DNA of 64,000 bases, taken from the NCBI RefSeq assembly GCF_013030265.1, contig NZ_WPZQ01000006.1, forward strand, positions 186,001-250,000, given 5' to 3'. The notes beneath the pieces were generated by a model that saw only the letters and a program-made list of their open reading frames with translations, was not told where the DNA came from and searched no databases. Origin of the DNA: Ruegeria arenilitoris. Lineage in GTDB: Bacteria; Pseudomonadota; Alphaproteobacteria; Rhodobacterales; Rhodobacteraceae. A program made the translations under genes and the position numbers. Positions 46,014 through 55,877 of this stretch are shown here, piece after piece. Within the stretch, counting starts at the first letter, position 1. Every line of letters begins with the position of its first letter.

Positions 46014-46684
46014 GATGGATCCCCTTCCCAGAAACGTCGCGCATAGGCGCTGAATTCTTCGATCTCTTCCGGTCGCGGCTCGACCCCTGTGAAAACATAA
46101 AGATAGTGCGGAACCAGCGACAACCGCGTGGCCAGCGGCTCGTTCAACTGTGCGAGGTCATAACCGATCTGCATGTAGTAAAGAACTCGCGCCCGCGTCT
46201 CGGCCTCATCCGCCGAATACCCAAAGCGTGCAAACATCGCGTGCAACGCTTGCAGTCGTTTTGCGTCCGACTGATCCAGCATCCGACGCACCTTGCCAGA
46301 CCTGCGGGCCCAATCCCGCACCGCAAAATCCAGCGCGGTGTCAAACAGCGCTGTATTGACGACACAGCGATGCACATTGCAGACGGCGGCCGTGATCGTT
46401 TGAGCCGGGGCCTCGGTCTGCGCAATCAACGCAGCCGTATTCGTGGCCTGCCAGCGTGCCAGCAATGCGTCCAGTAATTCCTGCCGGGATTTGAAGTACC
46501 AGTAAAAAGATGATCGCGAGACCGCCATCCGCTCGGCCAGATTCAGCACCTTGACCTGCTCGACCCCATCCGAAATCAGCACATCCATGGCCACATTCAG
46601 CCAGTCGTCACGTGTCACCTTGATGTTGCCGACCAGAGGTTCGGCATCGGGATCGTCACGGTGGAGTACAGGTTTGGTGGTCAT
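46010..46684 (-). CDS. TetR-family transcriptional regulator
   Basis: A 224-residue regulator with an N-terminal helix-turn-helix (WLNVAMDVLISDGVEQVKVLNLAERMAVSRSSFYWYFKSRQELLDALL). The recognition-helix sequence SRSSFYWYFKSR is a typical TetR form. It sits inside the operon between the MttB-like and flavoprotein genes, 14 bases after the former, so it probably represses this operon; a palindromic operator candidate lies upstream of the first gene. Confidence 0.92.
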   Translation of the reverse strand: MTTKPVLHRDDPDAEPLVGNIKVTRDDWLNVAMDVLISDGVEQVKVLNLAERMAVSRSSFYWYFKSRQELLDALLARWQATNTAALIAQTEAPAQTITAAVCNVHRCVVNTALFDTALDFAVRDWARRSGKVRRMLDQSDAKRLQALHAMFARFGYSADEAETRARVLYYMQIGYDLAQLNEPLATRLSLVPHYLYVFTGVEPRPEEIEEFSAYARRFWEGDPS

Positions 46685-46698
46685 GATATTGAACCCGA

Positions 46699-48219
46699 TC
46701 AGCTTTCCGGCGGTGCGCCGCCCTCTTCCGTACGACGGGCAATGAACGCACGCAACGCCTCTGACCGATCCGCATCATGAGCCGGGGCGTCGAAGTTCTC
46801 AACGATATTCTTCCAGATCCCTGTGGCCCTGTGATTGGCGTCAATCGCGCCGCGTTCGCTCCAGGTACCAAAATTGGACCAGTCCCCAACCAACGGCTCG
46901 TAGAACTGGGTCTGATACCGCTCCATCGTGTGCCCGGCACCAAAGAAATGGCCCGATGGTTGAACCTCGCGCAATGCGTCCAGCGCAATGTCGGCATCCG
47001 TTGCCGGAGTACCCGCACACAGCTCAGCCACCATCTGCAACACTTCCAGATCAGTGATGATCTTTTCAAACGAAACCGTCAGCCCGCCTTCCAGCCAACC
47101 TGCAGAATGGATGACCACCGTGGCGCCTGCCATCAGGCACCCCCACAGGCCGAACTGTGTCTCGTTCGCGGCCTGCGCGTCATTGATATTGGCCGCGCTG
47201 CCCCCGGCACAACGCCAAGGCAGCCCGACCCGACGGGCCAGTTGGCCCGCAACCAGTGAAGCGGTGAAATGCTCGGGCGTCCCAAATGCAGGTGCCCCGG
47301 ATTTCATGTCCACATTGCTGGTAAAGGTCCCGTAGCAAACCGGTGCGCCGGGTTTGGCAAGCTGGGTCAGTGTGATCGCCGCCAGTGCCTCGGCGTGGCT
47401 CAGCGTCATAGCCCCTGCTACGGTGATCGGGGCCATCGCCCCCATCAGCGTAAACGGTGTCACGATGGACATTTGACCTGCGCGTGCGAAGTCGATCAGA
47501 CCTTGGGCCATAGGCATGTCAATCACACGCGGCGAGTTTGTGTTGATAATCGTGTAACACCAGGGTTGCGCGTTGAATTCATCGTCGGTCAGTCCGCGAA
47601 AACTGCGCACCATCTCGAACCCGTCCATCACCTGAGGCGTACCGCGGGAATAGATGAATGGAACCTTGTCGCTCAGCGTCAGTTCTGCCTCGGTCATCGC
47701 GTAGTGGCGCAGGTGCATAGGAATGTCCTGCGCCTCGACCAAAGGCGGAACCATGTGCAGAACATCGAAGGCTTGGGTGATCTGAACCATCTCGCGAAAA
47801 TCGCTCAGTGTTCCCGGCCGCCGCCCGCGTTCAAGGTCGGTCGCATGTGGTGCACCGGCACCCGGCTGAAAGACCAGTCGCCCCAGTTCCAGCGTGATGT
47901 CCCGATCCGGCACCGCCCCTTTCATGACGATAGAACGTGGCGCGGTTGACAGCGCAGCCTCGACCATTTCACGGCCGATATAGACCATCTCATCATCGAC
48001 GCGCGCGCCGCCCTGCTGAAACAGCCTGCGCGCCTCAGGCAGCAAGACCTTGATCCCGATCTCTTCCAGAACGGTCAGTGAGGCCTGATGCAGTGCTTCG
48101 ATCCGATCCTCGGTGAAAGCCGCCATGGGCGGGAACGGATTGCGCAGATTGCGATAGTCCACCTGCCGCTGCGGTGTTTCCGCAGCTTCGGCTCGTGCTC
48201 TGCGACCGCGCCGTGTCAT
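46699..48219 (-). CDS. MttB-superfamily (trimethylamine methyltransferase-like) protein
   Basis: A 506-residue TIM-barrel protein of the MttB superfamily. There is no in-frame amber codon, so it is one of the non-pyrrolysine members, some of which demethylate glycine betaine or other quaternary amines to a corrinoid protein. Recognisable segments are FQPGAGAPHATDLERGRR, VCYGTFTSNVDMKSGAPAFG, GLPWRCAGGSAANINDAQAANE and SAGWLEGGLTVSFEK. No corrinoid-protein gene adjoins. The start overlaps the DMGDH-like stop by four bases. Confidence 0.9.
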   Translation of the reverse strand: MTRRGRRARAEAAETPQRQVDYRNLRNPFPPMAAFTEDRIEALHQASLTVLEEIGIKVLLPEARRLFQQGGARVDDEMVYIGREMVEAALSTAPRSIVMKGAVPDRDITLELGRLVFQPGAGAPHATDLERGRRPGTLSDFREMVQITQAFDVLHMVPPLVEAQDIPMHLRHYAMTEAELTLSDKVPFIYSRGTPQVMDGFEMVRSFRGLTDDEFNAQPWCYTIINTNSPRVIDMPMAQGLIDFARAGQMSIVTPFTLMGAMAPITVAGAMTLSHAEALAAITLTQLAKPGAPVCYGTFTSNVDMKSGAPAFGTPEHFTASLVAGQLARRVGLPWRCAGGSAANINDAQAANETQFGLWGCLMAGATVVIHSAGWLEGGLTVSFEKIITDLEVLQMVAELCAGTPATDADIALDALREVQPSGHFFGAGHTMERYQTQFYEPLVGDWSNFGTWSERGAIDANHRATGIWKNIVENFDAPAHDADRSEALRAFIARRTEEGGAPPES

Positions 48220-50618
48220 GCGCGCATCGCCTTGCCTTGCGGATCATAAGGGGATGGCGCAATCACACGTGCAGGCCTTTCGACACCAACAACGTGAACC
48301 GACAACTCTGTCCCCGGTTCAGCCTTGTCGTGATCAACCAGCGCCATGGCCAGTGACTTACCCGTGTAGTGCCCATACCCGCCTGACGTCACAAACCCGA
48401 CACGCTCACCGTCTTGCCAGACGGGTTCATACCCGCTGGCATCCGCATCCAGCGCATCAACTTCCAACGTCACCTGTACCTGTGCCGGACCATTTCCATC
48501 ACGCTCTGCCAAGGCGGCATCTTTACCGATAAAATCCTTGCCCCAGTCGATCCAGCGATCCATCCCCGTCATCCCGGGGGTATAGAGTTGCGTGAACTCC
48601 GCCGACCAGATGCCAAAGCTCTTTTCCAGCCGCGTTGACAGCATCGCGTTGAAGCCGCATTCGCGAATACCTTGGTCAGCTCCGGCCTCAAGCAGCATCC
48701 GGCGCAGCTTGATATGATCGCCGTAACGGCAGTTGATCTCATAACCCTTTTCGCCTGTGACCGACATGCGCGCGACTCTGGCCCGCACAAGGCCGATATC
48801 GAAATCGCCACATCCCATGAACTTCAGTCCCGAGATGTCCTGCTCGGCCAGCTTTTCGACCACATCCTGCGATTTCGGCCCAACAACAGCAAAGCCGCAG
48901 TATTCCTCGCCCAGATCCCGAATCTCGACGCCATCTATCATATGATCGTCAAACCAGCGCATATGCCAGGCACGCAGGTAGTAACTGCCCATGATCCACC
49001 AGGTACCGTCGCCCCAGTTCAGCACCGTCAGATCACCCTTCAGTCGCCCGTTCTCACCCAACATCGGGGCCAGTTTCGCACGACCCGGCGCGGGGAGCTT
49101 GGAGGCCATCACCTTATCCAGCCAGAGTTCTGCATTCGGCCCGGAGACCTCGAAACGGGAAAAGCCCGAGATATCCATCAGGCCGACGCCTTCCCTGATT
49201 ACTCTGCACTCTTCGGCTACGATGTCATGCGCGTTTGACCGCTTGAGCGTGGGCGTTTCCTCAAACCCTTTCGGTGCAAAATAGAGCGGTACTTCTAGAT
49301 CCCAGCTCACGCCCCACTTACAGCCCGCTTCGGCCATCGCATCATGCGCCGGGGCCATCTTTAGCGGGCGCCCCGCTGGAAGCTGTTCGTTCGGATAGGT
49401 CATCACGAAGCGGCGGGAATAGAACTGACCCGTGGTTTCGCGGATGTAACGTTTGTTCTGGGCAAAATCACCATAGCGCGCCACGTCCATCGGCCACGCA
49501 TCCGCCTCGGGCTCTCCGTGGATCATCCACTCGGCCAATGTCTTGCCGACACCGCCACCCTGCAGGAAACCCGCCATCACAGCGCAGGCCGACCAATAGC
49601 CCCGCTTGCCCGGCACAGGACCGACCAGTGGGTTGCCGTCTGGTGAGAAGGTAAAGGCGCCATTCACCCAAGTCTTGATGCCGACATTCTGGATCGACGG
49701 GTACCGTTCAAAACCCAGCGTCAACTCGTTCTCGATCCTGTCGAGCTGTTCCTGAAACAACTCTTCACCATAGTTCCACGGCGCGCCATCCATGGCCCAG
49801 TGTTCGTGATCGACCTCGTAAATCCCGACCAGAACACCCTTCTGGTCCTGCCGCATATAGGTGAAACCTTCGAGATCGACTGTCATCGGCATCTCGAAAT
49901 CAGCAGCAGCCACTTCGGGGACCGAGTCAGTAATCAGGTAATGGTGTTTGAGCGGCGAAACCGGCAGTTCGACGCCTGCCATACGGCCCACTTGCTTGGC
50001 CCAAAGCCCGGCCGCATTGACCACATGTTCACAGGTGATCGTGCCCTTGTCGGTCACGACCTGCCAGCCATCATCAGTCTGGATCAGCTCCTCGACCTTG
50101 GTTTCCTCGAAATACTCCGCGCCGCGTTTCTTTGCCGCCGTTGCATAGGCCTGAACCGTGCCGGTCGTATCGATATACCCCTCACGATCTGCCCACATCG
50201 CACCCAGCACACCATCAGTTGACATGATCGGGCATCGGCGCTGAGCCTCTTCAGGTGACAGCAACTCACAATCATCAATGCCGATGGACTGGAAGATACG
50301 ATAGTTGGCCTGCAGCCATTCCCAGCGCTCAGGCGTGCCGGCAAGGGTCAGACCACCGGTCATATGCAAGCCGATGTTCTGCCCCGACTCTTTCTCGATC
50401 TCGCTCAGCAGATCAATCGTATAGGCCTGCAGCGATGCCATGTTCGGGTCGGCATTCAGCGCATGAATACCCCCGGCCGCGTGCCACGAAGACCCCGATG
50501 CCAGACGCCTGCGTTCCAACATCACCACGTCCGACCAGCCAAACTTGGCCAGATGATAGAGAACTGAGGCGCCAACAACGCCACCACCGATGACTACTAC
50601 GCGATACTGAGATTTCAT
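48216..50618 (-). CDS. Dimethylglycine/sarcosine dehydrogenase-like protein with GcvT domain
   Basis: An 800-residue protein with an N-terminal FAD domain (VVIGGGVVGASVLYHLAKFG, then SGSSWHAAGGIHAL, where the His corresponds to the residue that attaches FAD in dimethylglycine dehydrogenase) and a C-terminal tetrahydrofolate-binding GcvT/aminomethyltransferase half (from about residue 430; VTGEKGYEINCRY). This fold oxidises N-methyl groups and passes the one-carbon unit to tetrahydrofolate. ATG at 50618 (MKSQYRVVV) is preceded by GGGGAGGTCGGG. First gene of the demethylation operon. Confidence 0.92.
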   Translation of the reverse strand: MKSQYRVVVIGGGVVGASVLYHLAKFGWSDVVMLERRRLASGSSWHAAGGIHALNADPNMASLQAYTIDLLSEIEKESGQNIGLHMTGGLTLAGTPERWEWLQANYRIFQSIGIDDCELLSPEEAQRRCPIMSTDGVLGAMWADREGYIDTTGTVQAYATAAKKRGAEYFEETKVEELIQTDDGWQVVTDKGTITCEHVVNAAGLWAKQVGRMAGVELPVSPLKHHYLITDSVPEVAAADFEMPMTVDLEGFTYMRQDQKGVLVGIYEVDHEHWAMDGAPWNYGEELFQEQLDRIENELTLGFERYPSIQNVGIKTWVNGAFTFSPDGNPLVGPVPGKRGYWSACAVMAGFLQGGGVGKTLAEWMIHGEPEADAWPMDVARYGDFAQNKRYIRETTGQFYSRRFVMTYPNEQLPAGRPLKMAPAHDAMAEAGCKWGVSWDLEVPLYFAPKGFEETPTLKRSNAHDIVAEECRVIREGVGLMDISGFSRFEVSGPNAELWLDKVMASKLPAPGRAKLAPMLGENGRLKGDLTVLNWGDGTWWIMGSYYLRAWHMRWFDDHMIDGVEIRDLGEEYCGFAVVGPKSQDVVEKLAEQDISGLKFMGCGDFDIGLVRARVARMSVTGEKGYEINCRYGDHIKLRRMLLEAGADQGIRECGFNAMLSTRLEKSFGIWSAEFTQLYTPGMTGMDRWIDWGKDFIGKDAALAERDGNGPAQVQVTLEVDALDADASGYEPVWQDGERVGFVTSGGYGHYTGKSLAMALVDHDKAEPGTELSVHVVGVERPARVIAPSPYDPQGKAMRA

Positions 50619-50670
50619 CCCGACCTCCCCTGGATGATTCACAGCAGACGCTAGTTGCACTGTTCACTTC

Positions 50671-50691
50671 TGTCTAGACATTTCTGTACAG
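50671..50691. promoter_or_regulatory. Candidate TetR operator
   Basis: Upstream of the DMGDH-like gene two palindromes lie side by side: TGTCTAGACA (50671-50680) and CTGTACAG (50684-50691), separated by TTT. They are about 55-75 bases before the start codon and could bind the TetR regulator encoded in the operon. Confidence 0.5.
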
Positions 50692-50731
50692 TCCAAAGCA
50701 AATGATGACTGCACCATTTGCTGGTCAATTT

Positions 50732-51361
50732 TCAAAGACTGGCGCTGGGGCGGGCCTGAACCTTTTCAAACCATTCGAGAGTGGCAGTATTCCCCTCTGG
50801 AATTCGCATTTTGATCACACGTGCGAAATCGACAAACACAAACGTCGAGATATCGGCGAGCGAAAACGCCTCTCCGGCGACAAACGGACTGTCCTGAAGC
50901 CGCTCTTCCAGCAGATCAAAGAAGGCGCCCACCCGAGCAATCCCTCGCTGTGCAAGCGCAGGAATCTGCTCGTAGTTCACTGTCCCCGGAATAGCCCGAT
51001 CCTTGAACGCAGGGTGCGTATTGCGCAAAGCGTCGGCCACAGGCGCACCGCCCTGCTGCTCGACAATCGAATTCCACATCAGGACCATACCCTTTTCATC
51101 AGGGGTTCGTCCCATGAGTGGCGGTTCGGGAAAACGCGCTTCGAGATAAGCCGCTATCCCAAGGTTTTCGGTCAACACGCTACCCTCGTCGGTGACCAAA
51201 GCGGGGATCGTTGCGCGCGGATTCACGGCGCGAAACGCATCGCTCAACTGTTCGCCCTTGGCGATCGAAATCTCGCGTGTCTCGATCTCCAAACCCTTTT
51301 CCGCAATGAACATCCGTGCGCGGCGTGGATTGGGGGCGGTTGAGCAATCGTAGAATAACAT
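50732..51361 (-). CDS. Glutathione S-transferase
   Basis: A 209-residue GST. The thioredoxin-like N-terminal part reads MLFYDCSTAPNPRRARMFIAEKG, with an active-site region S/C-T-A-P-N-P-R, and contains ATIPALV with the cis-Pro and the TENLGIAAYLE motif. The C-terminal helical half contains FSLADISTFVFVDFA. ATG at 51361 gives the usual start; an upstream open frame is not conserved. It could conjugate or reduce small electrophiles. Confidence 0.92.
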   Translation of the reverse strand: MLFYDCSTAPNPRRARMFIAEKGLEIETREISIAKGEQLSDAFRAVNPRATIPALVTDEGSVLTENLGIAAYLEARFPEPPLMGRTPDEKGMVLMWNSIVEQQGGAPVADALRNTHPAFKDRAIPGTVNYEQIPALAQRGIARVGAFFDLLEERLQDSPFVAGEAFSLADISTFVFVDFARVIKMRIPEGNTATLEWFEKVQARPSASL

Positions 51362-51456
51362 CGGCGCAGTCCTTCCTCGGGCAAACACCCGAAGGTTAGA
51401 CTGCATTCACATAGCGGATCGAGTCACATCCTGATGTGACCCTGCGGCACCAGTAT

Positions 51457-51954
51457 TTAGCGGCGATAGATGAAACACCGGCCTTCGACCGCACCTTCGG
51501 GCAGCGGAAGCTCTGACAGACCTTCAAAATACATCCGGTCACTCGATACCATCAGCCCACCGGGGGCCAGCAATGGTTCAATCAGGGGAGAGACGAAACG
51601 GGCAAAGACATCGTTCTTTTCCCGGTTGTGACCACCAAGGTCCGCATGGATCAGGCTGGCTGTGGCCCCAAACCGCTCGACCGAAGCTGGCAGGGTTTCA
51701 CGCACATCGCCCAGAATAAGCTGGTCATCTGACGGAGTGGAATCCGGGTGCGAGGCCACTGCTCTTTCAAAAACGTAGATCGGACGCCCTTGAATGCGCT
51801 GCATCATGTGGTGGTACGTGCGACCGTTCCCCAGCCCAAGCTCGAACACAGGACCTGTCTGATCCGCTGTCTGATCGATGGCAAAATCCAGACACGCACG
51901 CTGTGACACCATGCGGTCGATGAAAAGATCCAGACGGCTTTGATTGTCGGACAC
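51457..51954 (-). CDS. Class I SAM-dependent methyltransferase-like protein
   Basis: A 165-residue protein with a motif I-like segment VFELGLGNGRTYHHM, an acidic motif at the end of a following strand (IYVFERA), and SLIHADLGGHNREKN. The GTG at 51954 gives VSDNQSRLDLF and is preceded by AAAGAGAGA; in-frame codons run further upstream to 52059. The length is short for a free-standing methyltransferase, and the substrate is unknown. Confidence 0.7.
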   Translation of the reverse strand: MSDNQSRLDLFIDRMVSQRACLDFAIDQTADQTGPVFELGLGNGRTYHHMMQRIQGRPIYVFERAVASHPDSTPSDDQLILGDVRETLPASVERFGATASLIHADLGGHNREKNDVFARFVSPLIEPLLAPGGLMVSSDRMYFEGLSELPLPEGAVEGRCFIYRR

Positions 51955-52144
51955 GTTAAAATCTCTCTTTGATACCTGTTGGCAGCCAGGATGGTGCCGA
52001 GCGTGCCCTAGATGACAAAAACTCAACACTTTGTGTAGGTGCATTGCCCTCAGTTTCACAATTCCGCGACATTTCAGCCCAAGAAGGGGTTTGACTATTG
52101 AGTCCCAAGCGCGCGAAACTGTGACAAAAAAACAGGGAGTTGTA

Positions 52145-52189
52145 ATGCCGACCTCAATACACGGCCAACCAGGCGGGGATTCCGCATGA
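52145..52189 (+). CDS. Candidate 14-codon leader ORF of the peptide-transporter operon
   Basis: ATG at 52145, preceded by CAGGGAGTTGTA, opens a 14-codon reading frame ([14 protein letters not shown]) whose stop overlaps the start of the ABC ATPase gene (ATGA). The ribosome-binding site is better than that of the ATPase gene itself. It might couple translation or regulate the operon, or be chance. Confidence 0.4.
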   Translation: MPTSIHGQPGGDSA

Positions 52190-53958
52190 CGGCCTTGTTA
52201 TCTGTGCGCGACCTGAGCATCGGCTTTGGCGCAGATGAAGCCGTTGTCAAAGACGTAAATTTTGACGTTGAACCCGGGCAAACTCTGGCATTGGTTGGCG
52301 AATCCGGGTCTGGAAAAACCATCTCTTGCCGCGCTGCGCTCCGCATTCTGCCCCGAACAGCGCAAATTCGCAGCGGCTCAATCACGCTGAACGATTCGAA
52401 GGGCACGGCAGAACTCACCAAAATCACCGAGCGGCAAATGCGCGATATCCGCGGCAACCGAATCTCGATGATTTTTCAGGAACCCATGCGTTCTTTGTCC
52501 CCGCTTCATAAGATCGGCAATCAGGTCAGCGAAGTTCTGTGGCTGCACCGCAACGCGTCCGAGGCGCAAGCGCGCAAAGAAGTTCTGACCCAGTTCGAGC
52601 GGGTCGGCTTTCCCGATCCTGCCCGCGCATACGATTCCTACCCGTTCGAGTTGTCTGGCGGCATGCGTCAGCGGGCGATGATTGCCATGGCGATGGTCTC
52701 GAAACCGGATCTGCTGATTGCCGACGAACCGACGACCGCACTTGATGTGACCACACAGGCGCAGGTTCTTGGGCTGATCAAGGAACTGCAGCAGGAAACG
52801 GGCATGGCCCTGATCCTTGTGACCCACGATCTGGGCGTAGTTGCGAATATGGCCGAACAGGTCGTTGTCATGCACAAGGGTCGCGTGATGGAGGCCGGAC
52901 CGGCCGAGCTGATCCTGAACGATCCCGCCCACCCATACACACGCCAACTCTTTGACGCAGCACCGGAAATCCCCGATCAGGACGCCGTCGGCATTCCGAT
53001 GCCAGAGGAAGATCTGATCCTCGAGATGAAGGATGTCTGCAAAACCTACACGATGCGATCCAGCAAAGGCTGGCGGTCGGATAAACAGATCTTCGCCTGT
53101 CGCGGTGTCGATCTGAAGCTGGCCCGCGGCAAAACGCTGGCCGTAGTGGGTGAAAGCGGATCCGGCAAGACCACCACAGCCCGGATCGCCCTCGGCGCTG
53201 AACTGCCCGACGAGGGCGGAGAGGTCCTGTTTCGGCCCGGCCCCGATGATGACACGATCAAAGTTCATCGCATGACTCGCGCAGAACGTACGGCGTTTCA
53301 GCGCAAGGCACAGATGGTGTTTCAAGACCCCTACAGTTCGCTCAGCCCCAGAATGCGCATTCAGGACGCGATGACCGAACCGTTGGAAATCCATCGCATA
53401 GGTACAACCTCCGAGCAGCGCGACAAGGCAGCTGAAATGCTCAAGCGTGTCGGCCTGAACTCCGATATGCTCAAACGCTACCCTCACGCCTTTTCTGGCG
53501 GGCAGCGCCAGCGCCTGTCGATCGCCCGTGCCATGATGCTGGATCCGTCGCTGATCGTTTGTGACGAACCGACCTCCGCACTGGATGTATCCGTTCAAGA
53601 ACAGATACTTACGCTTTTGGAAGAACTGCAGGACAGCCTGAACCTGTCCTACTTCTTTATCTCTCACGATTTGGCGGTTGTCGCGCGCATCGCCGACGAA
53701 GTTGCCGTCATGCGGCAGGGTCTCGTCGTCGAACAGGCCCCTCCCGAAACACTGTTTTACAACCCCCGCCACCCATACACCAAGGCGTTGATCGCCGCCC
53801 AGCCCGAGCCTGACATCAATCGCCCGATCGACCTGAAACTGGTTGCATTGGGCGCTGGTGCGCCAGACAGTTGGGATGACGCCTTTAGATTCTCCGACTC
53901 CGTGATACCCTCACTCGTGGAGATGGAGCCCGGCCATAAGGTACGTTGCCATGTTTAA
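52186..53958 (+). CDS. Peptide/opine-type ABC transporter, fused ATPase (DppD-DppF)
   Basis: A 590-residue protein with two complete ABC ATPase domains, corresponding to DppD and DppF fused in one chain. Walker A motifs are at about 38-45 (GESGSGKT) and 321-330 (GESGSGKTT); signature motifs are [14 protein letters not shown] and [14 protein letters not shown]; Walker B/D-loop segments are [12 protein letters not shown] and [12 protein letters not shown]. It powers import of peptides or similar oligomers with the adjacent binding protein and permeases. Its stop overlaps the next start by 8 bases. Confidence 0.95.
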   Translation: MTALLSVRDLSIGFGADEAVVKDVNFDVEPGQTLALVGESGSGKTISCRAALRILPRTAQIRSGSITLNDSKGTAELTKITERQMRDIRGNRISMIFQEPMRSLSPLHKIGNQVSEVLWLHRNASEAQARKEVLTQFERVGFPDPARAYDSYPFELSGGMRQRAMIAMAMVSKPDLLIADEPTTALDVTTQAQVLGLIKELQQETGMALILVTHDLGVVANMAEQVVVMHKGRVMEAGPAELILNDPAHPYTRQLFDAAPEIPDQDAVGIPMPEEDLILEMKDVCKTYTMRSSKGWRSDKQIFACRGVDLKLARGKTLAVVGESGSGKTTTARIALGAELPDEGGEVLFRPGPDDDTIKVHRMTRAERTAFQRKAQMVFQDPYSSLSPRMRIQDAMTEPLEIHRIGTTSEQRDKAAEMLKRVGLNSDMLKRYPHAFSGGQRQRLSIARAMMLDPSLIVCDEPTSALDVSVQEQILTLLEELQDSLNLSYFFISHDLAVVARIADEVAVMRQGLVVEQAPPETLFYNPRHPYTKALIAAQPEPDINRPIDLKLVALGAGAPDSWDDAFRFSDSVIPSLVEMEPGHKVRCHV

Positions 53959-55864
53959 GACCACTCGAAATTTGTTTCTGGCCACATCTCTGGCCGTGTC
54001 CTGGATGCTGCCCGCCACGGCAGGAAACATCCCTGATCTTCAGGAAAGCGCATTCTGGAAGTCTGAAGTCGAAAACGGAAACCTTCCTCCGGTTCAGGAT
54101 CGTATCCCTCAAGAACCCCTGATCGTCGATCTGTCCGCCAAAGGGCGCGAGTTCGGAACGCCTGGCGGAACCCTGCGCACCATGGTTACCCGTTCGAAAG
54201 ACATCCGGCAGATGGTGGTCTATGGCTACGCCCGGCTGGTTGGTTTTGACGAGAACTACAAAATAGTTCCCGATCTTCTGGAATCCTATGAAAACGAGGG
54301 TAACCGGAAATTCACGCTACATCTGCGCGACGGGCACAAGTGGTCCGACGGAACACCCTTTTCCTCGGAAGACTTCCGTTATTGGTGGGAAGATGTCGCC
54401 AATAACGAACTGCTCAGCCCCTCCGGCCCGCCAGATTTCCTGATTGTCGAAGACAAGCTGCCAACAGTTTCCTTCCCGAATGAAACAACCATTGTCTACG
54501 AATGGGAAGATCCCAATCCGGACTTTCTGCAATCGCTTGCCCAGGCCCGCCCACCCTTCATCTATCGTCCGGCCGAGTTTCTGAAGCAGTATCACGAGAA
54601 ATTCGCCGATCCCGACAAACTGGCGTTTGAGGTCGACGACGCGCGGGTCAAAAGCTGGGCTGCGCTGCACAACAAACTGGATAACCTCTACAAGTTCGAC
54701 AATCACCAACTGCCCACCTTGCAGCCTTGGCTGAATGCAAGCTCGGGCAAGAAAATCCGCCACAACTTTGTGCGCAATCCATACTACCACCGCGTCGATA
54801 CAAACGGTGTTCAACTGCCCTATATCGATGTTGTCGAGATGGAGATCGTGGCTCCGGGTCTGGTCGCAGCCAAGACGAATGCGGGTGAAAGCGATCTGCA
54901 AGGACGCGGGCTGGCGTTCCGTGACGCCTCGATCCTGAAAAAGGGCGAGGAACAAGGCAACTACAAGACTTTGCTTTGGAAGACCGGAGTGGCCTCGCAG
55001 ATTGCGATTTATCCGAACCTGAATTTTGCCGATGATGGCTGGCGTGAAGTGCTGAGGGATGTACGCGTCCGCCGTGCACTGTCGCTTGCCATCGATCGCA
55101 AGACGATCAATCAGGCGCTCTACTTCAAGCTGGCCCACCCCGGTGCGATGTCGGTGCTGCCGGCTTCCCCCTTCTATGACGAAGAAAACGCTCAGGCGTG
55201 GGCGCAATATGACATCGATCAGGCCAATGCCCTGCTGGACGAGGCTGGGCTGGATCAACGTGACGGCAATGGCATCCGCCTGCTGCCTGATGGCCGCCCT
55301 ATGGAGTTAGTGATTGAAACAGCGGGCGAGCGGCAAGAGGTTGAGAACGCCCTGCAGATCGTGACTGACAACTGGCGCGACATAGGTGTCAAACTGGTCA
55401 TGCGTCCGCTGGATCGGGACATCCTGCGCAACCGTGTATTTTCCGGCAACACCATGGCCTCTGTCTGGTTCGGCTGGGATGATGGCATTCCACAGGCCCA
55501 TACCTCGCCTGCTTACCTTGCACCGACCGATCAGGTCTTTCTGGCCTGGCCCAAATGGGGTCAGTACTATCAGACTGGCGGCGAAGCCGGTGAGCCGCCT
55601 GACATGCCCGACGCGGAACGCCTGATGGCTCTGGCCCATGACTGGGAGGTTGCCACAACCGACGAAGAGCGTGAGGCTGTCTGGTCCGAAATGCTCAAGA
55701 TTCACGCCAATCAGCTCTATGCAATCGGAATTCTGAACGGTGCCCCTCAACCCATCGTCGTTTCGAACCGCCTGCGTAACGTGCCTGAAAAGGCAATGTG
55801 GGCATGGGAACCGGGGGCGCATTTCGGTATCCACCGCCCTGATGAGTTCTTTTTCGCCGACTGA
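53951..55864 (+). CDS. ABC transporter substrate-binding protein, family 5
   Basis: A 637-residue periplasmic binding protein with signal peptide (about residues 1-26, [25 protein letters not shown]). It has the family-5 layout: RKFTLHLRDGHKWSDGTPFSSEDFRYWWEDV early, and RVRRALSLAIDRKTINQALYFK near the middle. It is longer than typical DppA/OppA (about 530), a feature of a subgroup that also uses large permease loops. Ligand unknown: peptides, opines or glycosides are possible. Confidence 0.93.
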   Translation: MFKTTRNLFLATSLAVSWMLPATAGNIPDLQESAFWKSEVENGNLPPVQDRIPQEPLIVDLSAKGREFGTPGGTLRTMVTRSKDIRQMVVYGYARLVGFDENYKIVPDLLESYENEGNRKFTLHLRDGHKWSDGTPFSSEDFRYWWEDVANNELLSPSGPPDFLIVEDKLPTVSFPNETTIVYEWEDPNPDFLQSLAQARPPFIYRPAEFLKQYHEKFADPDKLAFEVDDARVKSWAALHNKLDNLYKFDNHQLPTLQPWLNASSGKKIRHNFVRNPYYHRVDTNGVQLPYIDVVEMEIVAPGLVAAKTNAGESDLQGRGLAFRDASILKKGEEQGNYKTLLWKTGVASQIAIYPNLNFADDGWREVLRDVRVRRALSLAIDRKTINQALYFKLAHPGAMSVLPASPFYDEENAQAWAQYDIDQANALLDEAGLDQRDGNGIRLLPDGRPMELVIETAGERQEVENALQIVTDNWRDIGVKLVMRPLDRDILRNRVFSGNTMASVWFGWDDGIPQAHTSPAYLAPTDQVFLAWPKWGQYYQTGGEAGEPPDMPDAERLMALAHDWEVATTDEEREAVWSEMLKIHANQLYAIGILNGAPQPIVVSNRLRNVPEKAMWAWEPGAHFGIHRPDEFFFAD

Positions 55865-55877
55865 CAGGAGCAGCTAA

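Noticed and set aside
46699..48219. Pyrrolysine in the MttB-like protein
   Set aside because: The frame is continuous without an internal amber codon, so the protein belongs to the non-Pyl members of the superfamily.
52378..53772. Open frame of 464 codons antisense to the fused ATPase gene
   Set aside because: It mirrors a clearly real ABC ATPase and contains no family motif.
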